This document shows, one piece after another, positions 37,761-47,737 of a stretch of DNA of 64,000 bases (the first letter of the stretch is position 1; each line of letters begins with the position of its first letter). A program made the position numbers and the translations under genes. Origin of the DNA: an uncultured Prochlorococcus sp. (GTDB taxonomy: Bacteria; Cyanobacteriota; Cyanobacteriia; PCC-6307; Cyanobiaceae); contig CACNJU010000006.1 in NCBI GenBank assembly GCA_902620895.1, positions 1-64,000 on the forward strand, written 5' to 3'. The notes below the pieces were generated by a model that made no database searches, had not been told where the DNA came from, and worked only from the letters and a program-made list of their open reading frames with translations.

Positions 37761-38978
37761 ATGTCATTAACTCAATCAAAAGAGGTTAATAGTCTCTCCA
37801 AAAGATATTCAACTCATATCGAGAGAAGGATAACTAGAACGGTAATGGTGGGCGATGTAGCTATTGGAAGTGATTATCCAGTAAGAGTTCAATCGATGAT
37901 AAATGAAGATACGATGGATGTAGAAAATGCTTACTTAGCTATCAAAAGACTTCATGATGTGGGTTGTGAAATAGTAAGATTAACAGTCCCTTCCGTAGCA
38001 CACGCAAAAGCAGTAGGAGATATAAAAGCAAAATTATTAGAAAATAATATCAACACCCCCTTGGTAGCTGATGTTCACCATAATGGTATGAAAATAGCAA
38101 TGGAGGTTGCAAAACATGTTGATAAAGTAAGAATTAATCCAGGATTATTTGTGTTTGAAAAATCAGACCCTACAAGAACTGAATATACAGATGAGGAATT
38201 TGAAACTATTAAACAAACAATACTTAAAAGATTTACCCCTTTGGTTGAAGTTTTAAAGGCTGAAAACAAAGCTCTAAGGATTGGAGTTAATCATGGTTCT
38301 TTATCTGAGAGGATGCTTTTTACTTATGGAGATACGCCATTAGGAATGACAGAATCTGCGATGGAGTTCGTTAAAATTTGTGATGAGCTTGATTTTCATA
38401 ACATAATTATTTCTATGAAAGCTTCTAGGGCTCCGGTCATGATGGCAGCTTACAGAATGATTGCAGATAGGCTTGACTCAGAAGGATTTAACTATCCCTT
38501 ACATTTGGGAGTGACCGAAGCTGGTGATGGTGATTATGGAAGAATTAAAAGTACTGCTGGAATTGGAACGCTTTTAGCAGAGGGATTAGGAGATACCATC
38601 AGGGTTTCCTTAACAGAAGCTCCAGAAAAGGAAATACCAGTGTGCTATTCAATTTTGCAATCTTTAGGATTAAGAAAAACAATGGTTGAATATATCAGTT
38701 GCCCTAGTTGTGGTAGAACACTTTTCAATCTAGAAGAAGTTGTAGATAAAGTTAGGAACGCCACTTCACATTTAACGGGTCTAGATATAGCAATAATGGG
38801 ATGTATTGTTAATGGGCCAGGAGAAATGGCAGATGCTGATTATGGTTATGTTGGGAAAGGTAAAGGAACTATTGCCTTATATAGAAGGAAAGAAGAGATA
38901 AAAAGAGTACCTGAAGATGAGGGGGTTAATGCTTTAATCCAACTTATTAAGGATGATGGGAAGTGGATTGATCCTTAA
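37761..38978 (+). CDS. ispG: 4-hydroxy-3-methylbut-2-enyl-diphosphate synthase (ferredoxin)
   Basis: 405 residues. '[18 protein letters not shown]', 'RINPGLF', '[11 protein letters not shown]' and the C-terminal cluster ligands '[14 protein letters not shown]' and '[19 protein letters not shown]' are the IspG signature. It converts MEcPP to HMBPP in the MEP isoprenoid pathway, using ferredoxin in cyanobacteria. Confidence 0.96.
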   Translation: MSLTQSKEVNSLSKRYSTHIERRITRTVMVGDVAIGSDYPVRVQSMINEDTMDVENAYLAIKRLHDVGCEIVRLTVPSVAHAKAVGDIKAKLLENNINTPLVADVHHNGMKIAMEVAKHVDKVRINPGLFVFEKSDPTRTEYTDEEFETIKQTILKRFTPLVEVLKAENKALRIGVNHGSLSERMLFTYGDTPLGMTESAMEFVKICDELDFHNIIISMKASRAPVMMAAYRMIADRLDSEGFNYPLHLGVTEAGDGDYGRIKSTAGIGTLLAEGLGDTIRVSLTEAPEKEIPVCYSILQSLGLRKTMVEYISCPSCGRTLFNLEEVVDKVRNATSHLTGLDIAIMGCIVNGPGEMADADYGYVGKGKGTIALYRRKEEIKRVPEDEGVNALIQLIKDDGKWIDP

Positions 38979-39039
38979 GGATTTGTCAAATTTTTGAATT
39001 ATAAATAAATTCTTTTTATAATAAAAAATATCAAATTAT

Positions 39040-40374
39040 TTGAAAATAAGAAAATTGCTTAAAAAAAAATATATATTATTGTTTGCGACATCCTTCTCTG
39101 GGCTATTTTTAAATAATTTTGCAGAGGCAACAGTTTTAAATAATAGTTATAAAGAAGTAATTGATCATGTTTGGCAAATTGTATATAGAGATTTTCTTGA
39201 TTCAAGCGGCAAATTTCAAAAGTCTAATTGGATTAATTTAAGAAAAAAAGTTTTATCAAAAACATATTCAGACAGCAATGAAGCATATGATGCGATTAGA
39301 GATATGCTTTCTAATTTAGATGATTCTTATACAAGATTTTTAGAACCTAAGGAATTTAATCAAATGAGAATTGATACCTCTGGCGAATTAACTGGAGTTG
39401 GTATCCAAATAGTTAAAGATAAAGAATCTGATGCTTTAATAATTATTTCTCCAATAGAGGGCACCCCTGCATTTGATGCTGGAATTAAAGCTAGAGATAA
39501 AATATTATCTATAGATGATATTTCTACTCAAGGTATGAATATTGATGAAGCCGTGAAATTAATAAGAGGACAAAGAGGCACTAAAGTAAAGCTTGAAATT
39601 CTTAGAGGTTCTCAATCCTTTTTTAAGACTTTATCAAGAGAAAAAATTGAAATAAAATCTGTATCAAGTAAAGTCAATCAAACCAAAAATGGCTTATTAA
39701 TTGGCTATGTAAGAATTAAACAATTTAATGCAAATGCATCAAAAGAGACTAGAGATGCTATTAAGGATTTAGAAACAAAAAAAGTCGCAGGATATGTTCT
39801 TGACTTGAGAAGTAATCCAGGAGGGTTATTAGAATCAAGCATTGACATCTCAAGGCACTTCATTAACAAAGGAGTAATAGTAAGTACAGTAAGTAAAGAT
39901 GGTTTAAAGGAAACGAAAAGAGGAAACGGTCAAGCTTTAACAAAAAAGCCCTTAGTTGTCTTGGTTAATGAGGGTTCTGCTAGTGCTAGTGAAATAGTCT
40001 CAGGTGCAATAAAAGATAACAAAAGAGGAAAATTAGTTGGGAAGAAAACGTTTGGTAAAGGTTTAGTTCAATCTATGAGAACACTAGTTGATGGTTCAGG
40101 TCTAACTGTTACAGTCGCTAAGTATTTAACTCCTAACGGCACTGATATAAACAAATCTGGAATTATTCCAGACATAGAAGTAAAAATGAATATAAACCCT
40201 ATTCTCCAAAGAGAAATTGGAACTAGAAAGGATAAACAATATAGAGCTGGTGAAAAAGAGCTAGTAAATATTATTAAAAGAAATAATCAGATAAGCGAAT
40301 TTAATCCAAAAACTACAAACCTTAATGCATTCCTAAAAATTAATAAGGAAAATAAAGTATTTTCATTAAATTAA
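39040..40374 (+). CDS. C-terminal processing peptidase (S41, Ctp)
   Basis: 444 residues from a TTG start with a signal peptide (about 10-30). Order: N-terminal helical part, PDZ ('VGIQIVKDKESDALIIISPIEGTPAFDAG'), then the S41 catalytic core with Ser in 'NEGSASASEIVSGA' and Lys in 'KKTFGKGLVQS'. Cyanobacterial CtpA matures the D1 protein PsbA; Prochlorococcus has more than one Ctp, so which paralog this is remains open. Periplasm or thylakoid lumen. Confidence 0.92.
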   Translation: MKIRKLLKKKYILLFATSFSGLFLNNFAEATVLNNSYKEVIDHVWQIVYRDFLDSSGKFQKSNWINLRKKVLSKTYSDSNEAYDAIRDMLSNLDDSYTRFLEPKEFNQMRIDTSGELTGVGIQIVKDKESDALIIISPIEGTPAFDAGIKARDKILSIDDISTQGMNIDEAVKLIRGQRGTKVKLEILRGSQSFFKTLSREKIEIKSVSSKVNQTKNGLLIGYVRIKQFNANASKETRDAIKDLETKKVAGYVLDLRSNPGGLLESSIDISRHFINKGVIVSTVSKDGLKETKRGNGQALTKKPLVVLVNEGSASASEIVSGAIKDNKRGKLVGKKTFGKGLVQSMRTLVDGSGLTVTVAKYLTPNGTDINKSGIIPDIEVKMNINPILQREIGTRKDKQYRAGEKELVNIIKRNNQISEFNPKTTNLNAFLKINKENKVFSLN

Positions 40375-41285
40375 TTACTCATATCCAGCATTCTCTTTAT
40401 CGGTACATAAGCTTTTCTTATTATTACTGGATCAAGTTCGATAGATGGGGAATTATTTTTCAAACAATCAAGAATTTTTTCTAAGGTATTTAATTTCATA
40501 TATGGACACTCGTTACATTTACAACCTTCTATGTCGGGGACTTCAATAAAAATTTTGTTAGGTTCTTTCTTCTTCATTTGGTGGATTATTCCGGGTTCAG
40601 TTAATACCATGTAAGTTTTAGATGTATCTTTACTTACGAAGTCAAGCAGTTTACTTGTGGATCCAATAAAGTCCGAGAGAAGTAGTAAATTTTGACTACA
40701 TTCAGGATGAGCAATTACTTTTGATCCTGGATTTTGGTACTTTAGTTTTAGTAGTGCTTCTTCACTAAATGATTCATGAACAATACAGCTGCCAGGCCAT
40801 AATTTAAGATCTCTTCCTGAATTTTTCTGTACCCATCTTCCAAGATTCTGATCTGGTGCAAATATTATCTTTTTATCTTCAGGTATCTTTTTAATTAATG
40901 AGACTGCATTACTGCTTGTACATATTAGATCACTTTGAGCTTTCACTTCTGCAGTACAATTGATATAACTTACGACATAGTGATCTGGATTTTCTTCCCT
41001 GAACTTTTGAAATTCATCTGAGGGACAATCGTCTGCTAATGAACATCCTGCATCAATATCTGGTAACAGTACTGTTTTATTAGGGCTTAGTATTTTTGCG
41101 GTTTCGGCCATAAAGTGTACCCCGCAAAAAATGATTATATCTGCATCATTATTAGCAGCTTTCCTAGATAGATCTAATGAATCGCCAATAAAATCTGCAA
41201 TTTCCTGAATCTCTGGAGATTGATAATAGTGCGCAAGAATAATTGCATTAGCTTTTTTGCAAAGCTCCTTTATTTCAGAAATCAA
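40371..41285 (-). CDS. nadA: Quinolinate synthase A
   Basis: 304 residues. 'AIILAHYYQSPEIQEIAD', 'VHFMAETAKIL', 'YINCTAEVKAQSD', 'WPGSCIVHE' and the C-terminal ligand 'CKCNECPYMKLNTLEK' are NadA hallmarks with the cysteines for a [4Fe-4S] cluster. It makes quinolinate from iminoaspartate and DHAP in NAD synthesis. It overlaps the end of the ctp gene by 4 bp (convergent). Confidence 0.96.
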   Translation of the reverse strand: MISEIKELCKKANAIILAHYYQSPEIQEIADFIGDSLDLSRKAANNDADIIIFCGVHFMAETAKILSPNKTVLLPDIDAGCSLADDCPSDEFQKFREENPDHYVVSYINCTAEVKAQSDLICTSSNAVSLIKKIPEDKKIIFAPDQNLGRWVQKNSGRDLKLWPGSCIVHESFSEEALLKLKYQNPGSKVIAHPECSQNLLLLSDFIGSTSKLLDFVSKDTSKTYMVLTEPGIIHQMKKKEPNKIFIEVPDIEGCKCNECPYMKLNTLEKILDCLKNNSPSIELDPVIIRKAYVPIKRMLDMSN

Positions 41286-41366
41286 ATCCTCTTCGTTTTG
41301 AACTGATTTCTGGTTTGCAGTAGAAGTTATACTGGTCAGGATTTAGAATATCTCTAAATAGATTAT

Positions 41367-42221
41367 ATGCCTTTAAACAGAAAAATTCTGACAAATTTAA
41401 AAATTGCTGTTGTTGGTGACTGTCATGGTCAATGGTCTGAATTAGACTTGAAAGTTTTATCGATTATTAAACCAAATATTGTTTTATTTGTTGGTGATAT
41501 TTCTGATGGGAGTGTCAAAATAATTAAAAAAATCAATGAGATCAAAATTCCTACTTTTGTGATTTTAGGAAATCATGATAGAGGGAAGGATTCTACAGGC
41601 GAAACTCTCTCAAAGCAGATACGTGTTCTTGGTGAAAAATATTGTGCATGGGATTTGAAAGTTTTTAATAATCAAATAAATTTATTGTCTGCAAGACCAT
41701 GCAGTTCTGGCGGCGGCTATTATCTTTCTAGGGAGGTTAAAGGCGTTTATGGACCAATTACTGAACAAGATTCAATAAATAAAATCATCAAATGTTCAGA
41801 AGAGAGTATCGAAAATATACCTTTAATAATTATGTCTCATGCAGGACCTTCGGGTTTAGGATCAGAACCTAAAAGCATTTGTGGAAAAGACTGGAAATTA
41901 CCCTCTTTAGATTGGGGAGATAGAGATTTGTCTGTTGCTATCTCTCAAATACAAAAGAGAAGAAAAGTTGATCTTGTAATTTTTGGTCATATGCATAATC
42001 GGCTTAAAAGAAATCTTGGTTTAAGAGAGATGTTTAAAATTGATAGTAAAGAGACAATTTATTTCAATACTGCTGTAGTGCCAAGATATAAAACTGATGA
42101 AGATGGGAAATTACTAATTAACTTTTCATGGATTGAGTTTGAAAAAAAGGAATTAAGACATGTCTCTCACCGATGGTATTCAGAGTCTGGTGAAATTTGT
42201 GAAGAAGATAAATTTTTTTAG
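41367..42221 (+). CDS. Metallophosphoesterase (TIGR04168-like)
   Basis: 284 residues. Calcineurin-type motifs are 'AVVGDCHGQW', 'LFVGDISDG', 'ILGNHDRG', 'MSHAGPSGL' and 'FGHMHNRL', giving the dinuclear metal site. The match is to the plant/cyanobacterial family TIGR04168; substrate unknown. Cytoplasmic, no signal peptide. Confidence 0.85.
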   Translation: MPLNRKILTNLKIAVVGDCHGQWSELDLKVLSIIKPNIVLFVGDISDGSVKIIKKINEIKIPTFVILGNHDRGKDSTGETLSKQIRVLGEKYCAWDLKVFNNQINLLSARPCSSGGGYYLSREVKGVYGPITEQDSINKIIKCSEESIENIPLIIMSHAGPSGLGSEPKSICGKDWKLPSLDWGDRDLSVAISQIQKRRKVDLVIFGHMHNRLKRNLGLREMFKIDSKETIYFNTAVVPRYKTDEDGKLLINFSWIEFEKKELRHVSHRWYSESGEICEEDKFF

Positions 42222-42244
42222 GATTAAATATTTTTGATTAAATT

Positions 42245-43042
42245 TTAAGTATTTTTGGGCTTTTCATATCTTGAAAATAATGTTTGAGATAAAATATATC
42301 CGGCAATTCCTGCTGCTGTAAAAGCTAAACCATTCTTAAATAATGGTAATAAATCATTTGTTCTGGATATTATCGGTGCCAAACCAAAAATTCCAAATAA
42401 CATTCCCCATAAAGGAGAAAGAAGAGCTAAAAATCCAATTGATATCACTTGACCTTCTTTTCGTGGCGCAGATGCGAAACCTGCTACTAAACCTCCAAGA
42501 ATAGATGTACATAAAGTCCATATATATTGTTCTTTGGGTAGGCCAGGAACAACTTGACAACCTCCTCTTTCAAGGCAAATCTTTACTGAATTAATTGCAT
42601 CTAATACTGCGCCATCCTCACCGTGATCTTTCACATAATATTGATTACCAAATCTTGTTTGAAGTTCAACCCAAAATAACCTTGGCATGAAATTAAAATA
42701 AGCCTCTCCGACGTTAAAGTTTAGTAAATTTCCTCCTCTAGGATCAGCAACTATCAACAAACTTGTCTCATCTAAATCCCAATAGTCCTTAATTGCACTA
42801 CCAGGAGAACTCTCAAACTGAGATAAATATTTAATTTTCCACCCACTTTCTATTTCAAGATTATTAAGCTTGTCTTCTAAAGATTTTTTCTGATTAGGGC
42901 TTAATGTTTTAGCTAAATCAATTACTGGTGTTTTTTCTTCTGGTAAAAGATTTGGATTATTTATAGCGAAAACGGGTTTATGTGAAATTAAAACTAATAT
43001 AGATAGAAATATTCCCAATAAATAGTTAATCTTTGAAGGCAT
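42245..43042 (-). CDS. TPM-domain protein, Psb32-like
   Basis: 265 residues: signal peptide (1-26), a TPM domain at about 38-165 ('VIDLAKTLSPNQKKSLEDKLNNLE', 'DYWDLDETSLLIVADPRGGNLLNF'), then two C-terminal membrane spans. This is the Psb32/TLP18.3 layout, a photosystem II repair protein in Synechocystis and plants. It is convergent with the phosphoesterase and divergent from the methyltransferase gene. Confidence 0.85.
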   Translation of the reverse strand: MPSKINYLLGIFLSILVLISHKPVFAINNPNLLPEEKTPVIDLAKTLSPNQKKSLEDKLNNLEIESGWKIKYLSQFESSPGSAIKDYWDLDETSLLIVADPRGGNLLNFNVGEAYFNFMPRLFWVELQTRFGNQYYVKDHGEDGAVLDAINSVKICLERGGCQVVPGLPKEQYIWTLCTSILGGLVAGFASAPRKEGQVISIGFLALLSPLWGMLFGIFGLAPIISRTNDLLPLFKNGLAFTAAGIAGYILSQTLFSRYEKPKNT

Positions 43043-43073
43043 AAATAAGTTTTGTCTCTTTATATTTTCGCCG

Positions 43074-44264
43074 ATGAATAGCTTACCCGCGAATAATCCA
43101 GATTGGTTAGTAAAAAAAATAATAAAAATGGGTGGGACTATAAGTTTTTATAATTTTATGAATTTTGTTTTAAATGATCCTATTTATGGTTATTACGGCA
43201 GTGGTAAAGCCGAGTTAGGCATTCAAGGAGATTTTGTCACATCACCCTCCTTATCTGATGATTTTGCTTTTTTGGTTGGTAAACAAATAGAAGATTGGCT
43301 AATTCAGTTCAAAAATAGTTTTTTATATAATCAGAAATTAGCTGTAATTGAATTTGGAGCAGGAGATGGAAGCTTTATGAGTGGATTAATTAAATATTTT
43401 TTAGAAAATAACAAGAATTTTTTGGAAGGAGTTTCTTTCGTAATTATCGAACCTAATGAAGGGATGGTAGAAAAACAAAAAAATAAATTGGAGGAATTTT
43501 TAAACTTAGGTATTGATATTTTATGGAAACGTTTGGAAGAAGTAGAGGAAAATAATATAAATGGAATAGTTCTTGCAAATGAGGTTTTAGATGCTTTGCC
43601 AGTAGAAAGAATAACCTTTTCAAAAGGAAAATTACTACGACAAGCAGTTTCAATAGACAAAAAATCTTATAAATTATTTTTTGATGAAATGCCAATTACA
43701 ACTGAATTGAGAAAAAGTATTGAACTTGCTAAAAGTGAGTTGGGAATCACTATCCCGCCTGAAGATGCTATTGAAGGATGGACGACAGAATGGCATATAG
43801 ATAACTCAAAATGGTTAAAAGGTATTTACGGAAAAATTAATAATGGTATTTTGTTGATAATTGATTACGCTAAAGAAGCTAAAAAATACTACACCTCTAA
43901 GAATTCTGATGGGACTATAGTTTCTTATGAAAATCAAAAAATGACGAATAATGTATTAGATTCTCCTGGAAATTGCGATTTAACATCTCATGTGTGCATA
44001 GAAACTTTAATTAATGATGCTGAGACTCTTGGATTTGATACTGTTGGAATAACTAAACAAGGAGAGGCTTTGTTGGCACTTGGATTGGCAGAGAGAATTT
44101 ATGGGATTCAGAAAGAATTTAAGGAGGATTTATCAAATGCCCTTTTAAGAAGAGAGGCATTACTTAGACTCGTTGATCCTGTTTGTTTAGGTAATTTTAA
44201 GTGGTTTGTCTTTAAAAAATTTAATCAGAAGAAAATGAATATAAATTCAACCTGTTTGCGTTAA
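43074..44264 (+). CDS. MidA-like SAM-dependent methyltransferase (COG1565)
   Basis: 396 residues. '[22 protein letters not shown]' and '[17 protein letters not shown]' (SAM motif I), with '[11 protein letters not shown]' later, identify the NDUFAF7/MidA family. The mitochondrial member methylates an arginine of a complex I subunit; in cyanobacteria an NDH-1 target is plausible but unproven. The end overlaps aroB by 4 bp. Confidence 0.88.
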   Translation: MNSLPANNPDWLVKKIIKMGGTISFYNFMNFVLNDPIYGYYGSGKAELGIQGDFVTSPSLSDDFAFLVGKQIEDWLIQFKNSFLYNQKLAVIEFGAGDGSFMSGLIKYFLENNKNFLEGVSFVIIEPNEGMVEKQKNKLEEFLNLGIDILWKRLEEVEENNINGIVLANEVLDALPVERITFSKGKLLRQAVSIDKKSYKLFFDEMPITTELRKSIELAKSELGITIPPEDAIEGWTTEWHIDNSKWLKGIYGKINNGILLIIDYAKEAKKYYTSKNSDGTIVSYENQKMTNNVLDSPGNCDLTSHVCIETLINDAETLGFDTVGITKQGEALLALGLAERIYGIQKEFKEDLSNALLRREALLRLVDPVCLGNFKWFVFKKFNQKKMNINSTCLR

Positions 44265-45352
44265 GAAAAAAACTTTAAAAATAATGAATCTTCCACGTCA
44301 TCATATATATCAACAGCACCAATTTCTTTCGGTAATATAAATCTCATTTTGCCATCACGAACTTTCTTATCGCCCATAAGTATTGTAAGAACCTCTTCTT
44401 TATTTATTTTGGGGATCTCAGTAGGAAGATTGTAACTCTCTAATAGAATTTGCTGTCTTTCTAATTCTTCTTTAGACCATAACCCTTTCTCAATTGCTAT
44501 TTTCCCCGCGATATTCATACCAATTGATATTGCCTCACCATGTAAAAATTTGCCGTATCCACATAAATTTTCAATAACGTGACCAAAAGAATGACCATAA
44601 TTCAATATTGCTCTAACACCATTTTCATGTTCGTCTTGCGAAACAATATGAGACTTTGTTTTTATTGAACTATCAATTATTTTAATTAGATATTCATTCT
44701 TGAGATTTATAAGCTCATTCTTGTTCTTTTCAATTTCTAAGTATTCAAAAAGTTCTTTATCTCTTATTACTCCGTATTTTATTACTTCGGCCATGCCTGC
44801 ACTAAATTCTCTTTTAGGCAAACTTTTTAAAGTTTCTGGATCAATAAAAACTGCTTTAGGTTGATTGAAAGCTCCAATTAAATTTTTACCTTTTGGATGA
44901 TTTACTCCTGTTTTTCCTCCCACAGATGAATCAACCATTGATAATAACGTTGTTGGAATCTGAATATATTCGATACCTCTCAGCCAAGTCGCAGCGGCAA
45001 AACCACTTACATCTCCAACAATTCCTCCTCCAAGGGCAATAATTATTGAATTTCTATCTAAGCCAAATTCAAATGCTACATCATATATTTCAGATAAGGT
45101 TTTTAAGTTTTTATATGATTCTCCAGCCTTGATAAGGAACATTTTGGCCTGAAATTTATTATCTTTTAAATTATTTAAAAATTTTTCTCCATACAAATTT
45201 GATATTTCTTCATTTGAAATCACAAGTATTTTTCTATTCTTTGTTATTCCAATTTTTAAAAGTTCTTCGCTGATATTATTTAGTACCCCTGCTTCTAGAG
45301 TTACTTCGTATGACTTATCACCTAATGGGACTAATATTTTTCTCTCATTCAC
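44261..45352 (-). CDS. aroB: 3-dehydroquinate synthase
   Basis: 363 residues. '[22 protein letters not shown]', '[22 protein letters not shown]' and '[13 protein letters not shown]' cover the NAD- and metal-binding residues. Second step of the shikimate pathway (DAHP to 3-dehydroquinate). Confidence 0.97.
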   Translation of the reverse strand: MNERKILVPLGDKSYEVTLEAGVLNNISEELLKIGITKNRKILVISNEEISNLYGEKFLNNLKDNKFQAKMFLIKAGESYKNLKTLSEIYDVAFEFGLDRNSIIIALGGGIVGDVSGFAAATWLRGIEYIQIPTTLLSMVDSSVGGKTGVNHPKGKNLIGAFNQPKAVFIDPETLKSLPKREFSAGMAEVIKYGVIRDKELFEYLEIEKNKNELINLKNEYLIKIIDSSIKTKSHIVSQDEHENGVRAILNYGHSFGHVIENLCGYGKFLHGEAISIGMNIAGKIAIEKGLWSKEELERQQILLESYNLPTEIPKINKEEVLTILMGDKKVRDGKMRFILPKEIGAVDIYDDVEDSLFLKFFS

Positions 45353-45477
45353 AATTGATTACCTGGTTAAAGTTTATGAATATTTGGTATTAAATACTTT
45401 ATATATTAGCAAAATCTAAGCTCTAGATCCTTAAAAATTCAGTTGTTAAGAATTAGAAATGGTAATAAAATCATGCT

Positions 45478-46668
45478 ATGAGTTTAAAAAAAAATATAAA
45501 CGACATTAAGAAAAATTATTCCCTAGGAATAATTGGAGGTGGTCAATTGGCTTTGATGTTAACCGAGGCAGCAAAAAAAAGAGATCTAGAAGTATGTGTG
45601 CAAACAAAATCTTGTGATGATCCTGCCGGTTTAAAAGCAGATCATGTCATAGAAGCTGATCCTTTAAAGATAAGAGGTAATAAATCATTAATTAATGAGT
45701 GTGAAAAAATAATTTTTGAAAATGAATGGATAAAAATTGATAAATTAAATTTAATTGACAATAAAGATATTTTTGTTCCAAGCCTTAATGCAATTAAGCC
45801 ATTAGTAGATAGGTTTTCTCAAAAAAAATTAATAGACAGAATGAATATTCCCTGCCCAAAATGGATAAGTATTGAAGATTTTAAAAATCTCTCGGATGAG
45901 GAAATCAATAATTGGACTTTTCCTCTAATGGCAAAATCAAATAAAGGTGGATATGACGGCAAAGGTAACAGAAAAATAAAGACAAAAGAAGATTTAGATT
46001 CTTTTTTAACAGAAAATAGTTCTAATGAATGGTTAATAGAAGAATGGATAGAGTATGAAAAAGAATTGGCTCTTGTTGGTTCGAGAGATTGGACAGGTAA
46101 GATAAGATTCTTTCCAATAGTTGAGACTTTCCAATCAAACCATGTTTGTGATTGGGTTCTTGCACCTGGAACAAATGAATATGATTTGAACTTATTTGCA
46201 ATAAATATTTTCTCTTCAATTGTCAATGAACTTAATTACGTTGGAGTTCTAGCTATTGAATTCTTCTATGGAGATAACGGTCTTTTAATTAATGAAATAG
46301 CTCCAAGAACTCATAACTCAGCTCACTTCTCTATTGAAGCTTGCACTTCAAGTCAGTTTGATCAATATGTTTGCATTTCTTCTGGGATAATGCCGCCTGA
46401 AATTAAAATGAACTGTGAAGGTGCAATTATGATAAATCTACTGGGGTTAAAAAAGAATTTTCCAATCTCAATGGAAACCAGAATTAAAATGTTATCTGAA
46501 ATTGAGGGTTCTAATATTCATTTTTATGGAAAATCTCGCGAAATTATGGGAAGAAAAATGGCTCACATCACATTTTTATTAAATGGTAAAACGCATTCAG
46601 AAAGATATGATGAAGCTCAAATTTTATTAACTATGGTAAGAGACATTTGGCCATCTCCAAATGCATAA
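45478..46668 (+). CDS. purK: N5-carboxyaminoimidazole ribonucleotide synthase
   Basis: 396 residues. ATP-grasp enzyme: N-terminal 'LGIIGGGQLALMLTEAAKKR', 'PLMAKSNKGGYDGKGNRKI', 'VGVLAIEFFYGDNGLLINEIAPRTHNSAHFSIEA'. It converts AIR to N5-CAIR in purine synthesis. The 6S RNA lies immediately downstream on the same strand, a linkage known in cyanobacteria. Confidence 0.96.
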   Translation: MSLKKNINDIKKNYSLGIIGGGQLALMLTEAAKKRDLEVCVQTKSCDDPAGLKADHVIEADPLKIRGNKSLINECEKIIFENEWIKIDKLNLIDNKDIFVPSLNAIKPLVDRFSQKKLIDRMNIPCPKWISIEDFKNLSDEEINNWTFPLMAKSNKGGYDGKGNRKIKTKEDLDSFLTENSSNEWLIEEWIEYEKELALVGSRDWTGKIRFFPIVETFQSNHVCDWVLAPGTNEYDLNLFAINIFSSIVNELNYVGVLAIEFFYGDNGLLINEIAPRTHNSAHFSIEACTSSQFDQYVCISSGIMPPEIKMNCEGAIMINLLGLKKNFPISMETRIKMLSEIEGSNIHFYGKSREIMGRKMAHITFLLNGKTHSERYDEAQILLTMVRDIWPSPNA

Positions 46669-46687
46669 AAAAATAAGTTAGAGTTAG

Positions 46688-46870
46688 ATTACTGGATCTT
46701 TGGTTAAGTTCTTCTTTATGTGCTCTGATCTGACTCTCTTTCGACATGAGGAGACTGTCGTGATGCGGTAGTAAACCGATCTTGTAATCGGAAACGAAAG
46801 CCCACTTTGAATCCTCTTCTGGCATTTCCAGGTCGATGCAGCAGAGAACTGACGGGGATCCGGTGTTACC
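46688..46870 (+). ncRNA. ssrS: 6S RNA (Yfr7 in Prochlorococcus)
   Basis: About 180 nt of GC-richer sequence right after purK. The ends can pair as a closing stem (ACTGGATC at 46691-46698 with GATCCGGT at 46857-46864), inner arms pair GTTCTT with AGAGAAC, and CCGAT/ATCGG forms a small hairpin in the middle, giving the rod-with-bubble shape of 6S RNA. 6S RNA binds the housekeeping RNA polymerase holoenzyme. Ends are estimated. The minus-strand ORF here is a shadow. Confidence 0.8.
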
Positions 46871-47034
46871 TATCAAAATGCTTGCTAAAACAGGCTTTTG
46901 GTGGGTATTTTATTTTTTTTTGGAATAACTGAGCTTTTTTTATTCTATATCAGTGTAAAAAATTTATTTGCCAAAATACTTGACGATCCATTTCTAATGT
47001 ATCTATATTAGTAGTACGTATGTATTACTAAGTA
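46871..47034. other. Gap between 6S RNA and the first DUF1651 locus
   Basis: AT-rich spacer with long T tracts that may end 6S transcription, although no clean terminator hairpin is seen. It also holds the DUF1651 promoter (46980-47009). Confidence 0.5.
46980..47009 (+). promoter_or_regulatory. Promoter of DUF1651 locus A
   Basis: TTGACG, 18 bp, TATATT, followed by TTAGTA/TACTAA inverted repeats at the likely transcript start. The same elements recur before the paralogous gene at 49481. Confidence 0.55.
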
Positions 47035-47334
47035 ATGATTTTAGGAGGAGCTAATGTTTGGACTAATTTTTCTTACGGTTATCGTAATGAGTCACCAAGT
47101 GGTTGGTTGCTTAGCCCAGACCGCAGCAGATTAATTTTATTTATAAGGAATAAAAAATCTCCAAGAAATAGTATGAGAATTTTTGCTCATACATATTATG
47201 CAAATGATCTTGGTGAGCCAATGGCAATTAAATCATCCACTCAAATGTATTTGGATAATGCTTGGGATAAATGGCATGACCTTCAATTAGAAGGTTGGAC
47301 TTTTGAAGAACTTGAATTACCTGAATCTGTATGA
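47035..47334 (+). CDS. DUF1651 family protein (locus A)
   Basis: 99 residues. The core 'PSGWLLSPDRSRLILFIRN', 'YYANDLGEP' and 'AWDKWHDLQLEGWTFEE' matches DUF1651, a picocyanobacterial family of unknown function. The ATG at 47035 has no Shine-Dalgarno. A strong one (GGAGGAG) instead precedes a second ATG at 47054 in another frame, which gives a 26-codon ORF. Its stop overlaps the ATG of the next microprotein (ATGA). Confidence 0.75.
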   Translation: MILGGANVWTNFSYGYRNESPSGWLLSPDRSRLILFIRNKKSPRNSMRIFAHTYYANDLGEPMAIKSSTQMYLDNAWDKWHDLQLEGWTFEELELPESV

Positions 47335-47450
47335 CTAACTTAAATCCAATCAAAAAGAAATTATCAAAAGTAGATAGAAAGATATCTATGCAAGACCCAT
47401 CAAAATTATTAGCAGAATTTTTTAATGGTGTTGTCATTGAACTTGATTAA
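47331..47450 (+). CDS. 39-aa microprotein coupled to DUF1651 A
   Basis: Not in the ORF track. ATGA overlap with the upstream stop indicates translational coupling. The sequence 'MTNLNPIKKKLSKVDRKIS' is basic, then 'SKLLAEFFNGVVIELD' is hydrophobic and acidic. Soluble; function unknown. Confidence 0.6.
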   Translation: MTNLNPIKKKLSKVDRKISMQDPSKLLAEFFNGVVIELD

Positions 47451-47460
47451 GAATATAAAT

Positions 47461-47613
47461 ATGTCCCATAAAGAATTGATAGATCAAGTTTCTGCAAATT
47501 TATTTAAAAAAAGTGGAAAGTTAGAAAGCAGAAGATCTTGGTTGGCAATGAGAAATTATCTTGAACAATTAGATACCGAACAACTTAAATCCATGCTTAA
47601 GGACTACGGATGA
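47461..47613 (+). CDS. 50-aa soluble microprotein
   Basis: The track ORF begins at 47425, but the ATG at 47461 is the natural start, 10 bp after the upstream stop. 'MSHKELIDQVSANLFKKSG' and 'SWLAMRNYLEQLDTEQLKS' form two probable helices. Third gene of a small operon with DUF1651 A. Confidence 0.6.
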   Translation: MSHKELIDQVSANLFKKSGKLESRRSWLAMRNYLEQLDTEQLKSMLKDYG

Positions 47614-47623
47614 TTTAAAAACT

Positions 47624-47737
47624 TTATTTAGTTTTTATTTTTTTCTTAATTCTCAGAAAAACGTAAGTTGCAAACCCAACCAAAAACATATCCAAGTAAA
47701 TATGCCAAGTAGGAAAAATCTGGTGTATTAATTCCAT
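47624..47737 (-). CDS. 37-aa single-TM microprotein coupled to the ligase-like gene
   Basis: Not in the ORF track. The ATG overlaps the stop of the ligase-like gene (TAATG), suggesting coupled translation. 'MELIHQIFPTWHIYLDMFLVG' and a membrane helix are followed by a Lys-rich tail ('RIKKKIKTK'). Confidence 0.5.
   Translation of the reverse strand: MELIHQIFPTWHIYLDMFLVGFATYVFLRIKKKIKTK

Noticed and set aside
46631-46876. 81-aa minus-strand ORF over the 6S RNA
   Set aside because: It spans the end of purK and the structured RNA, with no protein-like pattern or ribosome binding site.
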